From Pseudomonadales bacterium (lineage in GTDB: Bacteria > Pseudomonadota > Gammaproteobacteria > Pseudomonadales > Azotimanducaceae), in assembly GCA_029249645.1 (NCBI GenBank), contig JAQWWC010000221.1, forward strand, positions 1 through 33,872: a DNA stretch of 33,872 bases, in the 5' to 3' direction. The position numbers were made by a program, and so were the translations under genes. The notes under the pieces were generated by a model that worked only from the letters and a program-made list of their open reading frames with translations, did not search any database and was not told the DNA's origin. How positions within the stretch are numbered: position 1 is the stretch's first letter; each line of letters begins with the position of its first letter. This document shows positions 7,638 through 16,717 of this stretch, one piece after another.

Positions 7638-8998
7638 AATTTCGGCAGCCCACAGATCAGGAATTGTGGTTTCTACCCCTTGGCGGGTCCGGTGAAATCG
7701 GCATGAACCTAAACCTCTTCGGTCACGATGATTGCTGGCTGATGGTTGACTGCGGAATCACATTTGAGCGCCAAGCAAGCGGCGAGAACCAGGTCGAAAT
7801 GCCGGACCCGGACGGGGCCCAGGAGGCGCTGCGGCGCCTTGTCGGCATCGTCGCAACCCATGCCCATGAAGACCACATCGGCGCCCTTCCACACTTATAC
7901 AAACGATTTCCAAAACCAATTTATACCACCGCCTTCACCGCAGGCGTGATTCGACAAAAATTTCAAGGCGATGCACTCGCCCCAGAATTGCAGGTCGTTG
8001 ACAGTTACAGTAGTCGTCAAATCGGCCCTTTTAAAGTGACTTGGCTGCCCATCACCCATTCAACGCCCGAGACTCATGCGCTGCTGATTGAGACCAAGGC
8101 CGGCAGCATTCTGCACACCGCTGACTGGAAAATAGATCCTGCCCCCGTCGTTGGTCCCCCCTTCGAATCAAACCGCTTTAGTGCCCAGAACCTCCCGCCG
8201 ATCAGTGCACTCGTAGTTGATTCCACCAATGCACTCAAAACGGGTCATTCTAAATCAGAACATTCGATCAGGGCCGGTCTTAAAAAGGCCATTGCCGCCG
8301 CCACAGGCCGGGTCATTATTGGCTGCTTTGCCAGCAATATCGCGCGGCTACAGTCCATCGGACAAGCCTGCGTTGAAACGGATCGTCATTTAGCGCTGGC
8401 GGGACGCTCGCTCGTTAAAATGTCGGGCATTGCTAAAAGCGTGGGCTACCTCAAAACCGACTTTCCTGAGATACCGCTGTCGCACCTCGGTTACTTACCC
8501 GGTGAAAACGCGCTACTCATCGCCACCGGCAGCCAAGGCGAGCGCGGTTCAGCGCTGTGGCGACTGGCGAGAGATCAACATCCAGACCTGGCTTTAAATA
8601 GCACGGATTTAGTAATTCTGAGCGCCAAAACCATACCGGGAAACGATGCGGAGGTCGCGGCGCTCGTTAGAGGGTTTCAAGCACAAGGCGCCGTCGTCCT
8701 ATCGGCTGAGACCGATGATGCGCTAGATCTTCATGCATCCGGCCATCCAAATAAGGACGAGCTCTCAGCTTTGTACGATATTGTGCAACCAAACCTTGTG
8801 ATCCCCGTGCATGGCGAGCCGCAACATCTCGCGGAAAATGCAAAGATTGCGAAAGCGGCTGGGGTTACCTCGACCCTGACCGGCCGCAATGGCGATCTAT
8901 TTGTTTGCTCAAACCCTGCTCTTATCAAGCGGCAATGGGTCAAAACTGGTCGACTCGTCTATTCACAACCTGATCGATCCTTGATCAAACAACCCTGA
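7634..8998 (+). CDS. RNase J-like metallo-β-lactamase ribonuclease
   Basis: Predicted Zn-dependent RNA-processing nuclease of the β-CASP group. An N-terminal LGGSGEIGMN leads to the metal motif THAHEDHIGALPH, then HSTPETHALLI and ILHTADWKID, the β-CASP part with VVDSTNA and GHSKSEHS, and the final ASGHPNKDEL and IPVHGEPQH. At 454 residues it lacks the roughly 100-residue C-terminal domain of Bacillus RNase J. The frame is open upstream to 7523, but that part lies inside nei. GTG 7634 overlaps the nei stop as GTGA and gives the N-terminus expected for the family. Coupling to a DNA-repair gene is curious; an RNA role is inferred from the family. Confidence 0.87.
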   Translation: MKFRQPTDQELWFLPLGGSGEIGMNLNLFGHDDCWLMVDCGITFERQASGENQVEMPDPDGAQEALRRLVGIVATHAHEDHIGALPHLYKRFPKPIYTTAFTAGVIRQKFQGDALAPELQVVDSYSSRQIGPFKVTWLPITHSTPETHALLIETKAGSILHTADWKIDPAPVVGPPFESNRFSAQNLPPISALVVDSTNALKTGHSKSEHSIRAGLKKAIAAATGRVIIGCFASNIARLQSIGQACVETDRHLALAGRSLVKMSGIAKSVGYLKTDFPEIPLSHLGYLPGENALLIATGSQGERGSALWRLARDQHPDLALNSTDLVILSAKTIPGNDAEVAALVRGFQAQGAVVLSAETDDALDLHASGHPNKDELSALYDIVQPNLVIPVHGEPQHLAENAKIAKAAGVTSTLTGRNGDLFVCSNPALIKRQWVKTGRLVYSQPDRSLIKQP

Positions 8999-9056
8999 CT
9001 TGATCCGATTTCCGACTGAGGCTAGACTCCGCCGCGAATCAAGGTAAGGAAGGGAC

Positions 9057-10058
9057 ATGTTGAAGGTTTTGATCTTGCCAGGCGATGGCATCGGCCCTGA
9101 AATCATGGCGTCTGCCAAAACCTTACTCAGCGCTCTGGAGGTGCCCATTGAGATGAGTGAGGCACTCGCTGGCGGCGCCGCCCTTGCAGAGGGTCTTGAC
9201 CTGATCCCACCGGAAACCCTCGCGCGCATAACAAATGCCGATGCAACCCTCAAAGGCCCGATCACAACCCCGATCGGCAGAGGATTTAGTTCAGTCAATG
9301 TTTCCTTAAGACAACATTTTGAGCTCTATGCCAATGTACGACCTATATTGTCGTTACCGGGAACCAAATCACGTTATCAGGACCTTGACCTCATCGTCAT
9401 GCGGGAGAACCTAGAAGGCCTGTACTCTGGTCAGGGACATAGTATTTCAGAAGATGGGACGCGCGCAGAGCTTAAAAGCATTATCACTAAAGCCGGCTCG
9501 GCCAATATCATTCGTCATGCTTTTGAAACCGCCCGCAAACTCTCTCGAAAGCGCGTCACGCTGGTTCATAAAGCCAATATTATGAAATCCACTTCCGGAT
9601 TGTTTCTCAACACCGGTCGCGATATTTCAGCAGCATATCCAGACATTGCTTTCGATGAGATGATTGTCGACAACTGCGCCATGCAACTGGTGATGAACCC
9701 TGAACGCTTCGACATCATTGTTACTACCAATCTTTTTGGCGATATTCTGTCAGATCTGTGCGCCGGCCTGATCGGCGGCTTAGGCCTTGCGCCAGGGGCC
9801 AACCTCGGTCATGACCACGCTATTTTCGAAGCTGTGCACGGCAGCGCTCCGGATATTGCCGGCCTCGGCATTGCCAATCCAACCGCTCTATTACTCGCCA
9901 CAGCGATGATGCTGGATCATCTAGAGCTGGGAGATGCGGCGATGCGACTGCGCAGAGCGATCAAGCAGACCCTTACCCAAGGCGAGTACAAAACATCAGA
10001 CTTGGGCGGAGAAGCCTCGACCGAGCAGTACACCCAAGCCTTAGTCAGGGCTCTGTAA
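9057..10058 (+). CDS. Isocitrate dehydrogenase, NAD-type (isocitrate/isopropylmalate dehydrogenase family)
   Basis: Predicted β-decarboxylating dehydrogenase, most likely oxidising isocitrate to 2-oxoglutarate. The 333 residues begin with [10 protein letters not shown]. The substrate segment carries Ser79-x-Asn81 and Arg85, followed by Arg95 (ANVRP), Arg116 (VMRENLEG) and Lys172 (VHKANIMK); Asp229 and Asp233 lie in GDILSDL. A Ser-Val-Asn-x-x-Leu-Arg segment is typical of isocitrate rather than isopropylmalate enzymes. In HGSAPDIAG, Asp266 is the residue that selects NAD over NADP in this family. ATG 9057 follows a strong GGAAGGG. It stands 58 bp after the RNase J-like gene and converges on the next. 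Homoisocitrate or tartrate dehydrogenase are less likely alternatives. Confidence 0.85.
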   Translation: MLKVLILPGDGIGPEIMASAKTLLSALEVPIEMSEALAGGAALAEGLDLIPPETLARITNADATLKGPITTPIGRGFSSVNVSLRQHFELYANVRPILSLPGTKSRYQDLDLIVMRENLEGLYSGQGHSISEDGTRAELKSIITKAGSANIIRHAFETARKLSRKRVTLVHKANIMKSTSGLFLNTGRDISAAYPDIAFDEMIVDNCAMQLVMNPERFDIIVTTNLFGDILSDLCAGLIGGLGLAPGANLGHDHAIFEAVHGSAPDIAGLGIANPTALLLATAMMLDHLELGDAAMRLRRAIKQTLTQGEYKTSDLGGEASTEQYTQALVRAL

Positions 10059-10083
10059 GGTAACTGTTGTAATCGGCTTGACG

Positions 10084-10110
10084 AAAAAAGCCTCAAGCGA
10101 CTGCTTGGAG
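10084..10110 (-). terminator. Rho-independent terminator of the first CoA-transferase
   Basis: On the minus strand, CAAGC/GCTTG around an AGTC loop, extended by CT/AG across one bulged C, is followed by GC and six T. It lies 52 bp past the stop of the minus-strand gene. Confidence 0.55.
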
Positions 10111-10161
10111 AGCCCCTCCTGCCGGCCTTTGCAGTTTGGCTCATTTAGCACTCGCCTAAAC

Positions 10162-11349
10162 TTAATCGTCCGTTTTCGCCGCCGGCTTCGCGTCCAGCGC
10201 CTCCAGCATGCCTAACTCGCGGAGTATGGCCTCAGTGTGCTCCCCAATGCTGGGCGCCGCGCTAGCAGGCACGAGCGCCGCATTCAGAAATCTTGCGGCG
10301 GGCCGCGCCTCTCTCAACTTTCCAGCGACGGGATGATCCCGTTCTCGAAACACTTCATTGGCAATCAATTGCGGATCGTTGTGTAAATCTTCTAACCGCT
10401 TAACACTTGCCGCCGGGACTTGCTCGGCGTCAAGCTTTGCAAGAAAAGCGTCAACGGTCATTGATTTGGTCTTCAACAATGCCTCTTTAAGGCTATCGCT
10501 ATATGCCTGACGATTGCGTTGCCGGCTCGTTAAAGTTTGAAACATAGGGTCCGCCCGCAATGCATCCAAGTCGAGCGCGCGACAAAGGCCCGTAAATTCC
10601 CCATCCGACAAGGTCATAAACGCAGCCCAACCATCCGCCAACTCTACCAATTGCCCAGCGGCAGAAATCGGCGGGCGGTGCTCAATATCCTCGCCCTGCA
10701 AAGTGACATCAGCGCCCGCATCGGGCCACATAAAGGCAACTGCAGTATCCAACATCGAAAGTTCAATATGCTCGCCCAATCCTGTCCGCTCGCGGGCATA
10801 CAAGGCCGCCGCAATGGCCTGCGCACCAGTATGCGCCGTGAGCTTATCCATAATCAGTTGGTTAACCTGCTCAGGACCCTCTCCGCGCTTGAGGCCTTGA
10901 ACTGAAACCATCGCAGAATAGGCCTGTATAATTGGATCATAAGCGCGTTTTCCAGCCTCCGGCCCCTCGGATCCAAAACCACTGATGGAGAGATAAATGA
11001 GCCTCGAATTCAAACGTTGCATTGCCTCGAATCCAAGCCCCAAGCGCTGAACGACTCCGGGCCGAAAGTTTTGAATCAACACGTCAGCGCGCGCAACCAA
11101 GCTCTTTAAGACCGGCATGACCGCGGGATCCTTTAAATCTAATGCAATGCTCCGCTTGCCTCGGTTTAACACATGAAACGAGCCCGAAAACTCATTTCGA
11201 CGACTGCCAACATTGCGCTGTATATCGCCCTCCAACTTTTCAACCTTGATCACATCCGCGCCAAGGTCTGCCAGCACCGCGCCGGTCAGAGGCCCAGAGA
11301 CAACCGCTGATAAATCAACGACGGTTACCCCAGTTAATGGTCCAGCCAT
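10162..11349 (-). CDS. Class III CoA-transferase (CaiB/BaiF/Frc family)
   Basis: Moves CoA between carboxylic acids. The 395 residues show the family start LTGVTVVDLSAVVSGP, LADLGADVIKVEK, the LNRGKRSIALDL nucleotide-contact segment, LIQNFRPGV, ISGFGSEGP and Asp168 at the position of the catalytic aspartate that carries the anhydride intermediate, followed by RTGLGEHIELSMLD. ATG 11349 follows AAGGGAGA. The gene is divergent from an amidase with 123 bp between. Its sequence differs clearly from the second family member at 20093-21292, so the two are not recent copies. The acid substrate cannot be read from sequence. Confidence 0.92.
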   Translation of the reverse strand: MAGPLTGVTVVDLSAVVSGPLTGAVLADLGADVIKVEKLEGDIQRNVGSRRNEFSGSFHVLNRGKRSIALDLKDPAVMPVLKSLVARADVLIQNFRPGVVQRLGLGFEAMQRLNSRLIYLSISGFGSEGPEAGKRAYDPIIQAYSAMVSVQGLKRGEGPEQVNQLIMDKLTAHTGAQAIAAALYARERTGLGEHIELSMLDTAVAFMWPDAGADVTLQGEDIEHRPPISAAGQLVELADGWAAFMTLSDGEFTGLCRALDLDALRADPMFQTLTSRQRNRQAYSDSLKEALLKTKSMTVDAFLAKLDAEQVPAASVKRLEDLHNDPQLIANEVFRERDHPVAGKLREARPAARFLNAALVPASAAPSIGEHTEAILRELGMLEALDAKPAAKTDD

Positions 11350-11472
11350 TTCAATCTCCCTTTCAGTTATGACCTGTTTTCAAAGCTGCGGTGCAGTCCG
11401 TTACAATCCTTCTAGCCCAATATGTGTCGGACTGACCGACTATAGTAACTAACCGTCACCAGGAACCCCAAC

Positions 11473-12885
11473 ATGAATCGACAAGCACTGTGGTCCTGGT
11501 CTGCCCTCGACATCCGAGATGCTGTTCGATCCAAAGCGGTCTCAGCAACAGAAGTCGTCACGGCGCACTTAGATCGGATCACTGCCATCAATCCCCAGAT
11601 CAATGCGATCGTCACCTTGGTACCGGAACTTGCGCTCGCTCAAGCCCAAGAGATTGATGCGGCAATCGCACGGGGTGAAACGCTTGGACCACTCGCGGGC
11701 GTACCAGTTGCTCACAAAGACCTCACCTTGACCCAAGGCATTCGAACCACCTTTGGCTCTAAGCTTTTTGCCAATTTTGTCCCGACCCGAGATGCAGAAA
11801 TTGTGGCTCGAATGAAAGCTGCTGGCGCCGTGACGCTCGGCAAAACCAACACGCCTGAATGGGGCGCGGGCTCACAAACCTTTAACGACATTTTTGGCGT
11901 CACCCGCAACCCATATGATCGATCAAAAACTGCGGGCGGTAGCTCAGGGGGTGCGGCGGCGGCCCTCGCTGCACGCTTAGTGCCGCTTTGCGATGGGAGT
12001 GACTTAGGCGGATCGCTGAGAAACCCAGCCAGTTTTTGCAATGTCGTAGGCTTTAGAACAACCCCCGGCCGAGTACCAATTATTCCCTCGGAAAACCCCC
12101 ACGATCCCCTACCGATTGCGGGCCCTATGGCGAGAACGATCGATGATTGTGCCCTCCTGCTCAGTGTGATCAGTGGCGAACATGAACAAGCACCGCTATC
12201 AAGGTTGATTGCGCAGTCCTTTGAGCCGCCGATCGAAGCAGGCGCTAGTCCCTCAAAAATAGCGTTCAGCGCAGATTTTTCAGGCCAAATCCCGGTTGAC
12301 CCGGAGGTCATCGATTGCGTCCATGACACCCGCGCTTTTTTCAACGACCTCGGTTGCGAGGTAATCGATTATTGCCCGGACCTATCCGGCGCCAACGACA
12401 CCTTTCATATTCTGAGGGCCAACTCATTTGCCCGTCGCCATGCTGAGGGCGTTCGACGCAACCCGCACGATTATAAGCAGACCATCGTTTGGAATGTTGA
12501 GGCCGGCCTCGCCCTCAGCCAATCGGATGTCCAACGCGCCTTGCAACAACAAGCGGAGCTGATCAAGCGGTTTAGAGTGTTTTTTGAGCACTATGATTTT
12601 CTCGTGACGCCAGTCGTCCAAGTGCCACCGTTCGATGCAGCGCTTGAATACGTTACCGAAATTATCGGTCAGCCTATGCAAACCTACATCGAGTGGATGC
12701 AGTCGTGTTCTATCTTTTCTGTGACTGGCCTACCCGCCCTATCGTTGCCCGCCGGGTTTACATCACTTGGTTTACCTGTCGGTCTTCAAATCATTGGCAG
12801 GCCGCGTGCTGACCTCGCCGTCTTACAATTGGCGAAAGCGTTCGAGACGATCAATCCCATTTGGCAGCGCGCACCCGTTTTTTGA
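11473..12885 (+). CDS. Amidase (amidase-signature family)
   Basis: Hydrolyses an amide, probably of a small carboxamide. The 470 residues contain the amidase-signature core: Lys82 in GVPVAHKDL, the glycine/serine stretch TAGGSSGGAAAA with the bridging serine (157/158), and the nucleophile Ser181 in GSDLGGSLRNPA. The C-terminal part has the usual SLPAGF and GLPVGLQIIG strands. The start ATG 11473 follows CAGGAACC. No gatB or gatC is nearby and the C-terminus does not look like GatA, so it is probably a catabolic enzyme rather than the tRNA amidotransferase subunit. Divergence from a CoA-transferase suggests amide-to-acid-to-CoA-ester catabolism, which is inference. Confidence 0.92.
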   Translation: MNRQALWSWSALDIRDAVRSKAVSATEVVTAHLDRITAINPQINAIVTLVPELALAQAQEIDAAIARGETLGPLAGVPVAHKDLTLTQGIRTTFGSKLFANFVPTRDAEIVARMKAAGAVTLGKTNTPEWGAGSQTFNDIFGVTRNPYDRSKTAGGSSGGAAAALAARLVPLCDGSDLGGSLRNPASFCNVVGFRTTPGRVPIIPSENPHDPLPIAGPMARTIDDCALLLSVISGEHEQAPLSRLIAQSFEPPIEAGASPSKIAFSADFSGQIPVDPEVIDCVHDTRAFFNDLGCEVIDYCPDLSGANDTFHILRANSFARRHAEGVRRNPHDYKQTIVWNVEAGLALSQSDVQRALQQQAELIKRFRVFFEHYDFLVTPVVQVPPFDAALEYVTEIIGQPMQTYIEWMQSCSIFSVTGLPALSLPAGFTSLGLPVGLQIIGRPRADLAVLQLAKAFETINPIWQRAPVF

Positions 12886-13602
12886 ACCGGCACATCCATT
12901 GAACACCACTCAGAGCCAGCCCTTTTGTACCGACACCATGCCCATAAAAAATTTTTGTCACACACATCGAGTGTAGTCAGACCGGCAAGCACTATCCTAG
13001 CAATACTCGGCTCACCCTATCAGACGTTGGCTAACCGCTCTTAGTTTGGTATCACCTGTGGGCCATCAAAAGCGGCGCTGTCCCCAGCCATTATCAGCCA
13101 GCGACCCAAGATCTCTGCCGCTAATATGCGTTATGACGACTTACCTAAACACCCGTCTCGCTGGGCAAATCCGTTACGTCAATGCTTCCTTGCCAATACC
13201 TGGCTCACGCTCTCGATCTGTACGAGGTCTTGTCGAAGACTAGGGCCGATTACCGACAGGTAGTTTTTAAACCCAAGGGATCGTAATGGCTGTTTACTTC
13301 TCCAAAAGTTGGGGCGCACAGCGGATGGCCACCCGGATCAAGGGCAACGCCGGTTCAGCCCTCGCAGCCTATTGTGCGGTGTGCATCGAGGCCATTTTTT
13401 CCCGAAGACATGCCTCAAGTTAATCTGCAGGAAATAGTCTATTACAGCGAGAAATAATCTTTCAGGTCAAAGAGCCCGATCAATGATTGTGGGAAGTTGG
13501 TCAAGCAGGGCGCCGACCTGCGCCTTCTTAACCCAACACACCAATCAAGTTCATGGCAACTTTCAGTTGCAACCCGATCGGCCCAGTGTAAGATGATCAC
13601 CA
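12886..13602. other. Long intergenic region before the thiamine operon
   Basis: About 700 bp without a supported gene. A 45-codon frame (13286-13423, plus strand, starting MAVYFSKSWGAQRM) has an AAGGGA ribosome site but resembles nothing I recognise and may be a remnant. A split sequence at 13128-13155 recurs at 16713-16738. The promoter of the thiamine operon should lie in the last 100 bp or so, but no clear -35/-10 pair was found. Confidence 0.5.
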
Positions 13603-13684
13603 CCTTAGGGGTGGTCCTCGGACCTGAGATGCGCCTAGCGCGAACCCTAGAACCTGATCCGGATCATACCGGCGTAGGAAAAGG
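13603..13684 (+). promoter_or_regulatory. TPP (thiamine pyrophosphate) riboswitch aptamer
   Basis: The conserved thi-box is clear: CTGAGAT at 13624-13630, then ACCCTAGAACCTGAT, then GGATCATACCGGCGTAGGAA. The P1 stem is closed by CCTT (13603-13606) and AAGG (13681-13684). It precedes a TonB receptor, a thiamine-binding protein and a PnuC/PnuT transporter, matching its expected regulon. Confidence 0.95.
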
Positions 13685-13694
13685 ACGCATCACC

Positions 13695-13742
13695 GGTCTC
13701 CCTTCGTCGCCTCTGGATTGTCTTGCTGTTTAACTGGAGACT
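13695..13742 (+). promoter_or_regulatory. Shine-Dalgarno sequestor of the TPP riboswitch
   Basis: GTCTCC (13696-13701) is exactly complementary to GGAGAC (13736-13741), which is the ribosome site of the receptor gene. One further G-U pair can form at the base. When TPP is bound this helix would hide the ribosome site. No intrinsic terminator is visible between aptamer and gene, so translational control is favoured. Confidence 0.6.
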
Positions 13743-13746
13743 TAAC

Positions 13747-15789
13747 ATGCGTCGCATACTTTACCTACTCGCATTCCTGGGCGGATTACCCATTGCCGCC
13801 CTGGCTGAAGAAATGCCTGAGATCACAGTAACCGCCGAATTTAGACCGAGCAACGATATCGAAACGTTGACCAGTGTTACGGTACTAAATGATAGCGAAC
13901 AAGCGACGCGCGGCGCGTCCCACCTAGAAGACCTACTTGGCCTCGTCCCTAATCTTAACTTCGCAAGCGGCGCATCTCGGGCGCGTTTTTTTCAAATCAG
14001 AGGTATCGGCGAGCGCAGTCAGTTTAGCGATCCAATCAATCCATCGGTGGGGATCATGATCGACGGTATGGATTTCAGCAATATGGGCACCATTGCCCAT
14101 TTGACTGATCTAGATCAGGTCGAAGTCTTACGAGGCCCTCAAGGCACGCGTTTTGGTGCCAACGGATTGGCTGGATTGATCGCCATCAAATCACGAGACC
14201 CAGAAGCGATCGCATCAGCTCACGTCAAAGCCAGTCTCACGAGCTTTTCCGGACGCAATCTCACCGCAACGCTCAATCAGCCTCTCAGTGACGAAACCCA
14301 AATTCGACTTAGCCTCAGCAAGGAAACTGCCAACGGACTGTATCGAAACCAACACCTGAACAAAGACGACACCAACGGCATCAATGAAACGCATGCACGA
14401 TTAAAAATACTGAACACAGGCGCCAACTATGAGGCGCTCGTCACCTTGCTTCATGCAAATGTCAATAATGGTTTTGATGCCTTTAGCCTTGATAACACCT
14501 TAAACACCCTGTCAGATGAACCCGGGTTCGATCGGCAAAAAACCAATGCTCTGGCGGCGCGAATAACCCTTAGCCTTAATGAACATCGACTCGAAGTTTT
14601 AGGGACGCTGAGCCGTTCGGAGCTGGGTTATGGCTATGATGAGGACTGGAGCTTTGTCGGCATCCACCCCTTTGGCTACCAATCTACGGACCACTACCTA
14701 CGCAACAGACGCCATCAAACATTGGAAATGAGGCTTATGCCGAAAGCGGCGGGCGAGGCTTTTAACGAGCGCGGTGACTGGGTCATCGGCCTTTATCGAA
14801 CCCACCAAAGCACCGAACTAACCCGGCTCTATACCTTTTCGGCGGGCCCTTACACCAGTGACTATCGCAATGATGCGACCGCCATCTACGCAGAACTCGA
14901 TTTCGACTTGAGCGACAAGCTCCGCTGGAACAGCGGCGCGCGGATTGAGCGTCGTACCCGCACATTTAGCGATTCGCTTGCCGTCGCGTTCAACCCAACG
15001 GAAACCCTTTGGGGGGGCCGGATCGGTCTTCAATACCACCTCCAGCCAACGGCAAACGTTTATTTTCGCATCAGCAAAGGATTCAAAGCCGGGGGCTTTA
15101 ATACCGACGGCACCCTCAGCCCCGAGCTTTTAGAGTACGATGCCGAATCCCTCATCGAAACTGAGGTTGGCTTCAAAACCACCTTCGCCGCAACCCGACT
15201 AAAACTCGCCCTCTTTCGAGCCGATCGCCGAGACCAGCAGGTTAAAAGCTCATTCGTTCGTCCTAGATCCGATGGCAGTACGGAATTCGTCGACTTCGTC
15301 GGCAATGCCGCAGAGGGGGTTAATCAGGGTGTCGAAGTAGAGCTAGAACACCAACTTTCTAATGCCTTTAGCCTCAGAGTTGCTGGTGGCGTACTCGATA
15401 CGGTTTTTTCCCAGTTCATTAATGAGTTTGGTGAGGACCTAGGCGGTCGAGACCAAGCTCAAGCCCCTCGCTACACGGGGAGTATTGCACTGGCCTATCA
15501 GGCGACATCAACCTTTTTTAACTTAAGTTTCGATGCGAAAGATGATTATTATTTCTCTGATCGACATGCCGTAAAAAGCCGAGCCTACACCACCGTCAAC
15601 ACAGCCTTTGGTCTGAAAAAACAAACCTGGGAACTCACATTTTGGGGACGCAACCTAGCGAATGAAACAATCCTGACACGAGGCTTTGGTAGCTTCGGTA
15701 ATGATCCTCGAAAAGACTACGTAACCGAACCCTATTATCAATTCGGGTCACCCAGGACTCTCGGGGTCACCCTCGCTTTTGAGCCGTAA
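13747..15789 (+). CDS. TonB-dependent outer-membrane receptor, probably for thiamine
   Basis: A 680-residue outer-membrane transporter. The signal peptide MRRILYLLAFLGGLPIAALA is followed at once by a TonB box (EITVTAEF), a plug domain (about 30-160, with QIRGIGERSQ, IDGMDF and VEVLRGPQGTRFGANGLAG) and a long β-barrel. The frame is open from a TTG at 13723, but ATG 13747 has the CTGGAGAC ribosome site and gives a clean signal peptide. The substrate is inferred from the TPP riboswitch directly upstream and the thiamine-type genes downstream; receptors of this kind in thiamine regulons are known from comparative genomics. The barrel itself resembles general siderophore-type receptors, so without the context thiamine would not be guessed. 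Confidence 0.9.
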   Translation: MRRILYLLAFLGGLPIAALAEEMPEITVTAEFRPSNDIETLTSVTVLNDSEQATRGASHLEDLLGLVPNLNFASGASRARFFQIRGIGERSQFSDPINPSVGIMIDGMDFSNMGTIAHLTDLDQVEVLRGPQGTRFGANGLAGLIAIKSRDPEAIASAHVKASLTSFSGRNLTATLNQPLSDETQIRLSLSKETANGLYRNQHLNKDDTNGINETHARLKILNTGANYEALVTLLHANVNNGFDAFSLDNTLNTLSDEPGFDRQKTNALAARITLSLNEHRLEVLGTLSRSELGYGYDEDWSFVGIHPFGYQSTDHYLRNRRHQTLEMRLMPKAAGEAFNERGDWVIGLYRTHQSTELTRLYTFSAGPYTSDYRNDATAIYAELDFDLSDKLRWNSGARIERRTRTFSDSLAVAFNPTETLWGGRIGLQYHLQPTANVYFRISKGFKAGGFNTDGTLSPELLEYDAESLIETEVGFKTTFAATRLKLALFRADRRDQQVKSSFVRPRSDGSTEFVDFVGNAAEGVNQGVEVELEHQLSNAFSLRVAGGVLDTVFSQFINEFGEDLGGRDQAQAPRYTGSIALAYQATSTFFNLSFDAKDDYYFSDRHAVKSRAYTTVNTAFGLKKQTWELTFWGRNLANETILTRGFGSFGNDPRKDYVTEPYYQFGSPRTLGVTLAFEP

Positions 15790-15840
15790 TGTCCAAACCG
15801 AATGAAGACTAAACAGACTCGCTAAAAAAGGCGCCAACCC

Positions 15841-16101
15841 ATGAAGGCCAGTATCGACATCAGTTTATATCCCTTGAACAAGGATTATCTTCCCGCCATT
15901 GATGCCTTCATCAAAGCGCTAAAGCAGTATCCGGACATCGACGTTGTTGAAAATGATTTAACCACTCAAATTTTCGGAGATTTCGACGTATTGATGGCGC
16001 GCTTACAAACGGAAATTCGAAGCAGCTTTCTTGAATTTGGACAAGGCGTTTTCACCCTAAAAGTACTCAAAGATGATTTGAGACGACCCAACCATGCCTA
16101 A
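15841..16101 (+). CDS. Small thiamine-binding protein (YkoF/MTH1187-like)
   Basis: An 86-residue cytosolic protein without signal peptide or membrane segment. It begins KASIDISLYPL, continues with AIDAFIKAL and has TTQIFGDFD in the middle, the pattern of the small ferredoxin-like-fold family related to YkoF and MTH1187 that binds thiamine. It lies 51 bp after the receptor gene and overlaps the transporter start by 8 bp, so all three are likely one TPP-controlled operon. A role as cytosolic thiamine carrier or sensor for the transporter is inference. Confidence 0.8.
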   Translation: MKASIDISLYPLNKDYLPAIDAFIKALKQYPDIDVVENDLTTQIFGDFDVLMARLQTEIRSSFLEFGQGVFTLKVLKDDLRRPNHA

Positions 16102-16693
16102 TGTGATCGAGCAGTTCCTGAATGAACTTTTAGCCAGCTCAGCGCTAGAAATGTTCGCCGTCGGCCTCGCTTTGGCCTATCTCATACTCGCTGTTAGAGA
16201 AAATATTTGGTGTTGGGCTGCGGCAGCAGCCTCGACCGTGATCTACCTCTATCTCTTTTTTGATGTCGCGCTCTACGCTGAGAGTGCCTTGCAGGTGTAC
16301 TACTTAGCAATGGCCGGATATGGTTACTATCAATGGCGGCTTAGACCGATGCAGGCCTTTAAACCCATTCGGAAATGGTCGCTAAAACACCACAGTGCCG
16401 CCCTCCTCGCTATCCTCATCAGCACCGGATTGGTGGGGGTCCTACTGACTGCAACCGACAGCCAAGCCCCTTTCCTTGATGCGTTCACAACCTGTGGCAG
16501 TTTGATCGCAACGTATATGGTGACCCAGAAAATATTGGAGAACTGGGGTTATTGGTTCGTTGTCGACAGCGCATCAATTGTGCTCTACCTTGACCGAGGC
16601 TTGTACTTCACCGCCCTACTTTTTACGGTGTACTTGGTCATTATCATTTTTGGCTACCTCAGATGGTCTCGCGCCTTAGCCGCCCAACCCTAA
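16094..16693 (+). CDS. pnuT: PnuC-family transporter, probably thiamine transporter PnuT
   Basis: An inner-membrane facilitator of 199 residues with about seven hydrophobic segments. Family marks are ENIWCW at the end of the first helix, the YYLAMAGYGYYQW segment, WGYWFVVDSASIVLYL and a final FGYLRW. PnuC imports nicotinamide riboside while the PnuT branch imports thiamine; the choice of PnuT rests on the upstream TPP riboswitch and the thiamine-binding partner overlapped by 8 bp. ATG 16094 lies inside the end of that gene, indicating translational coupling. PnuC-type carriers trap substrate by phosphorylation, so a thiamine kinase would be needed elsewhere. Confidence 0.85.
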   Translation: MPNVIEQFLNELLASSALEMFAVGLALAYLILAVRENIWCWAAAAASTVIYLYLFFDVALYAESALQVYYLAMAGYGYYQWRLRPMQAFKPIRKWSLKHHSAALLAILISTGLVGVLLTATDSQAPFLDAFTTCGSLIATYMVTQKILENWGYWFVVDSASIVLYLDRGLYFTALLFTVYLVIIIFGYLRWSRALAAQP

Positions 16694-16717
16694 TGACGCC
16701 CATTTAAGGCGCGCGTT

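Noticed and set aside
13286-13423. Small 45-codon frame with a fair ribosome site
   Set aside because: No recognisable family and no supporting context; kept only as a note in the intergenic entry.
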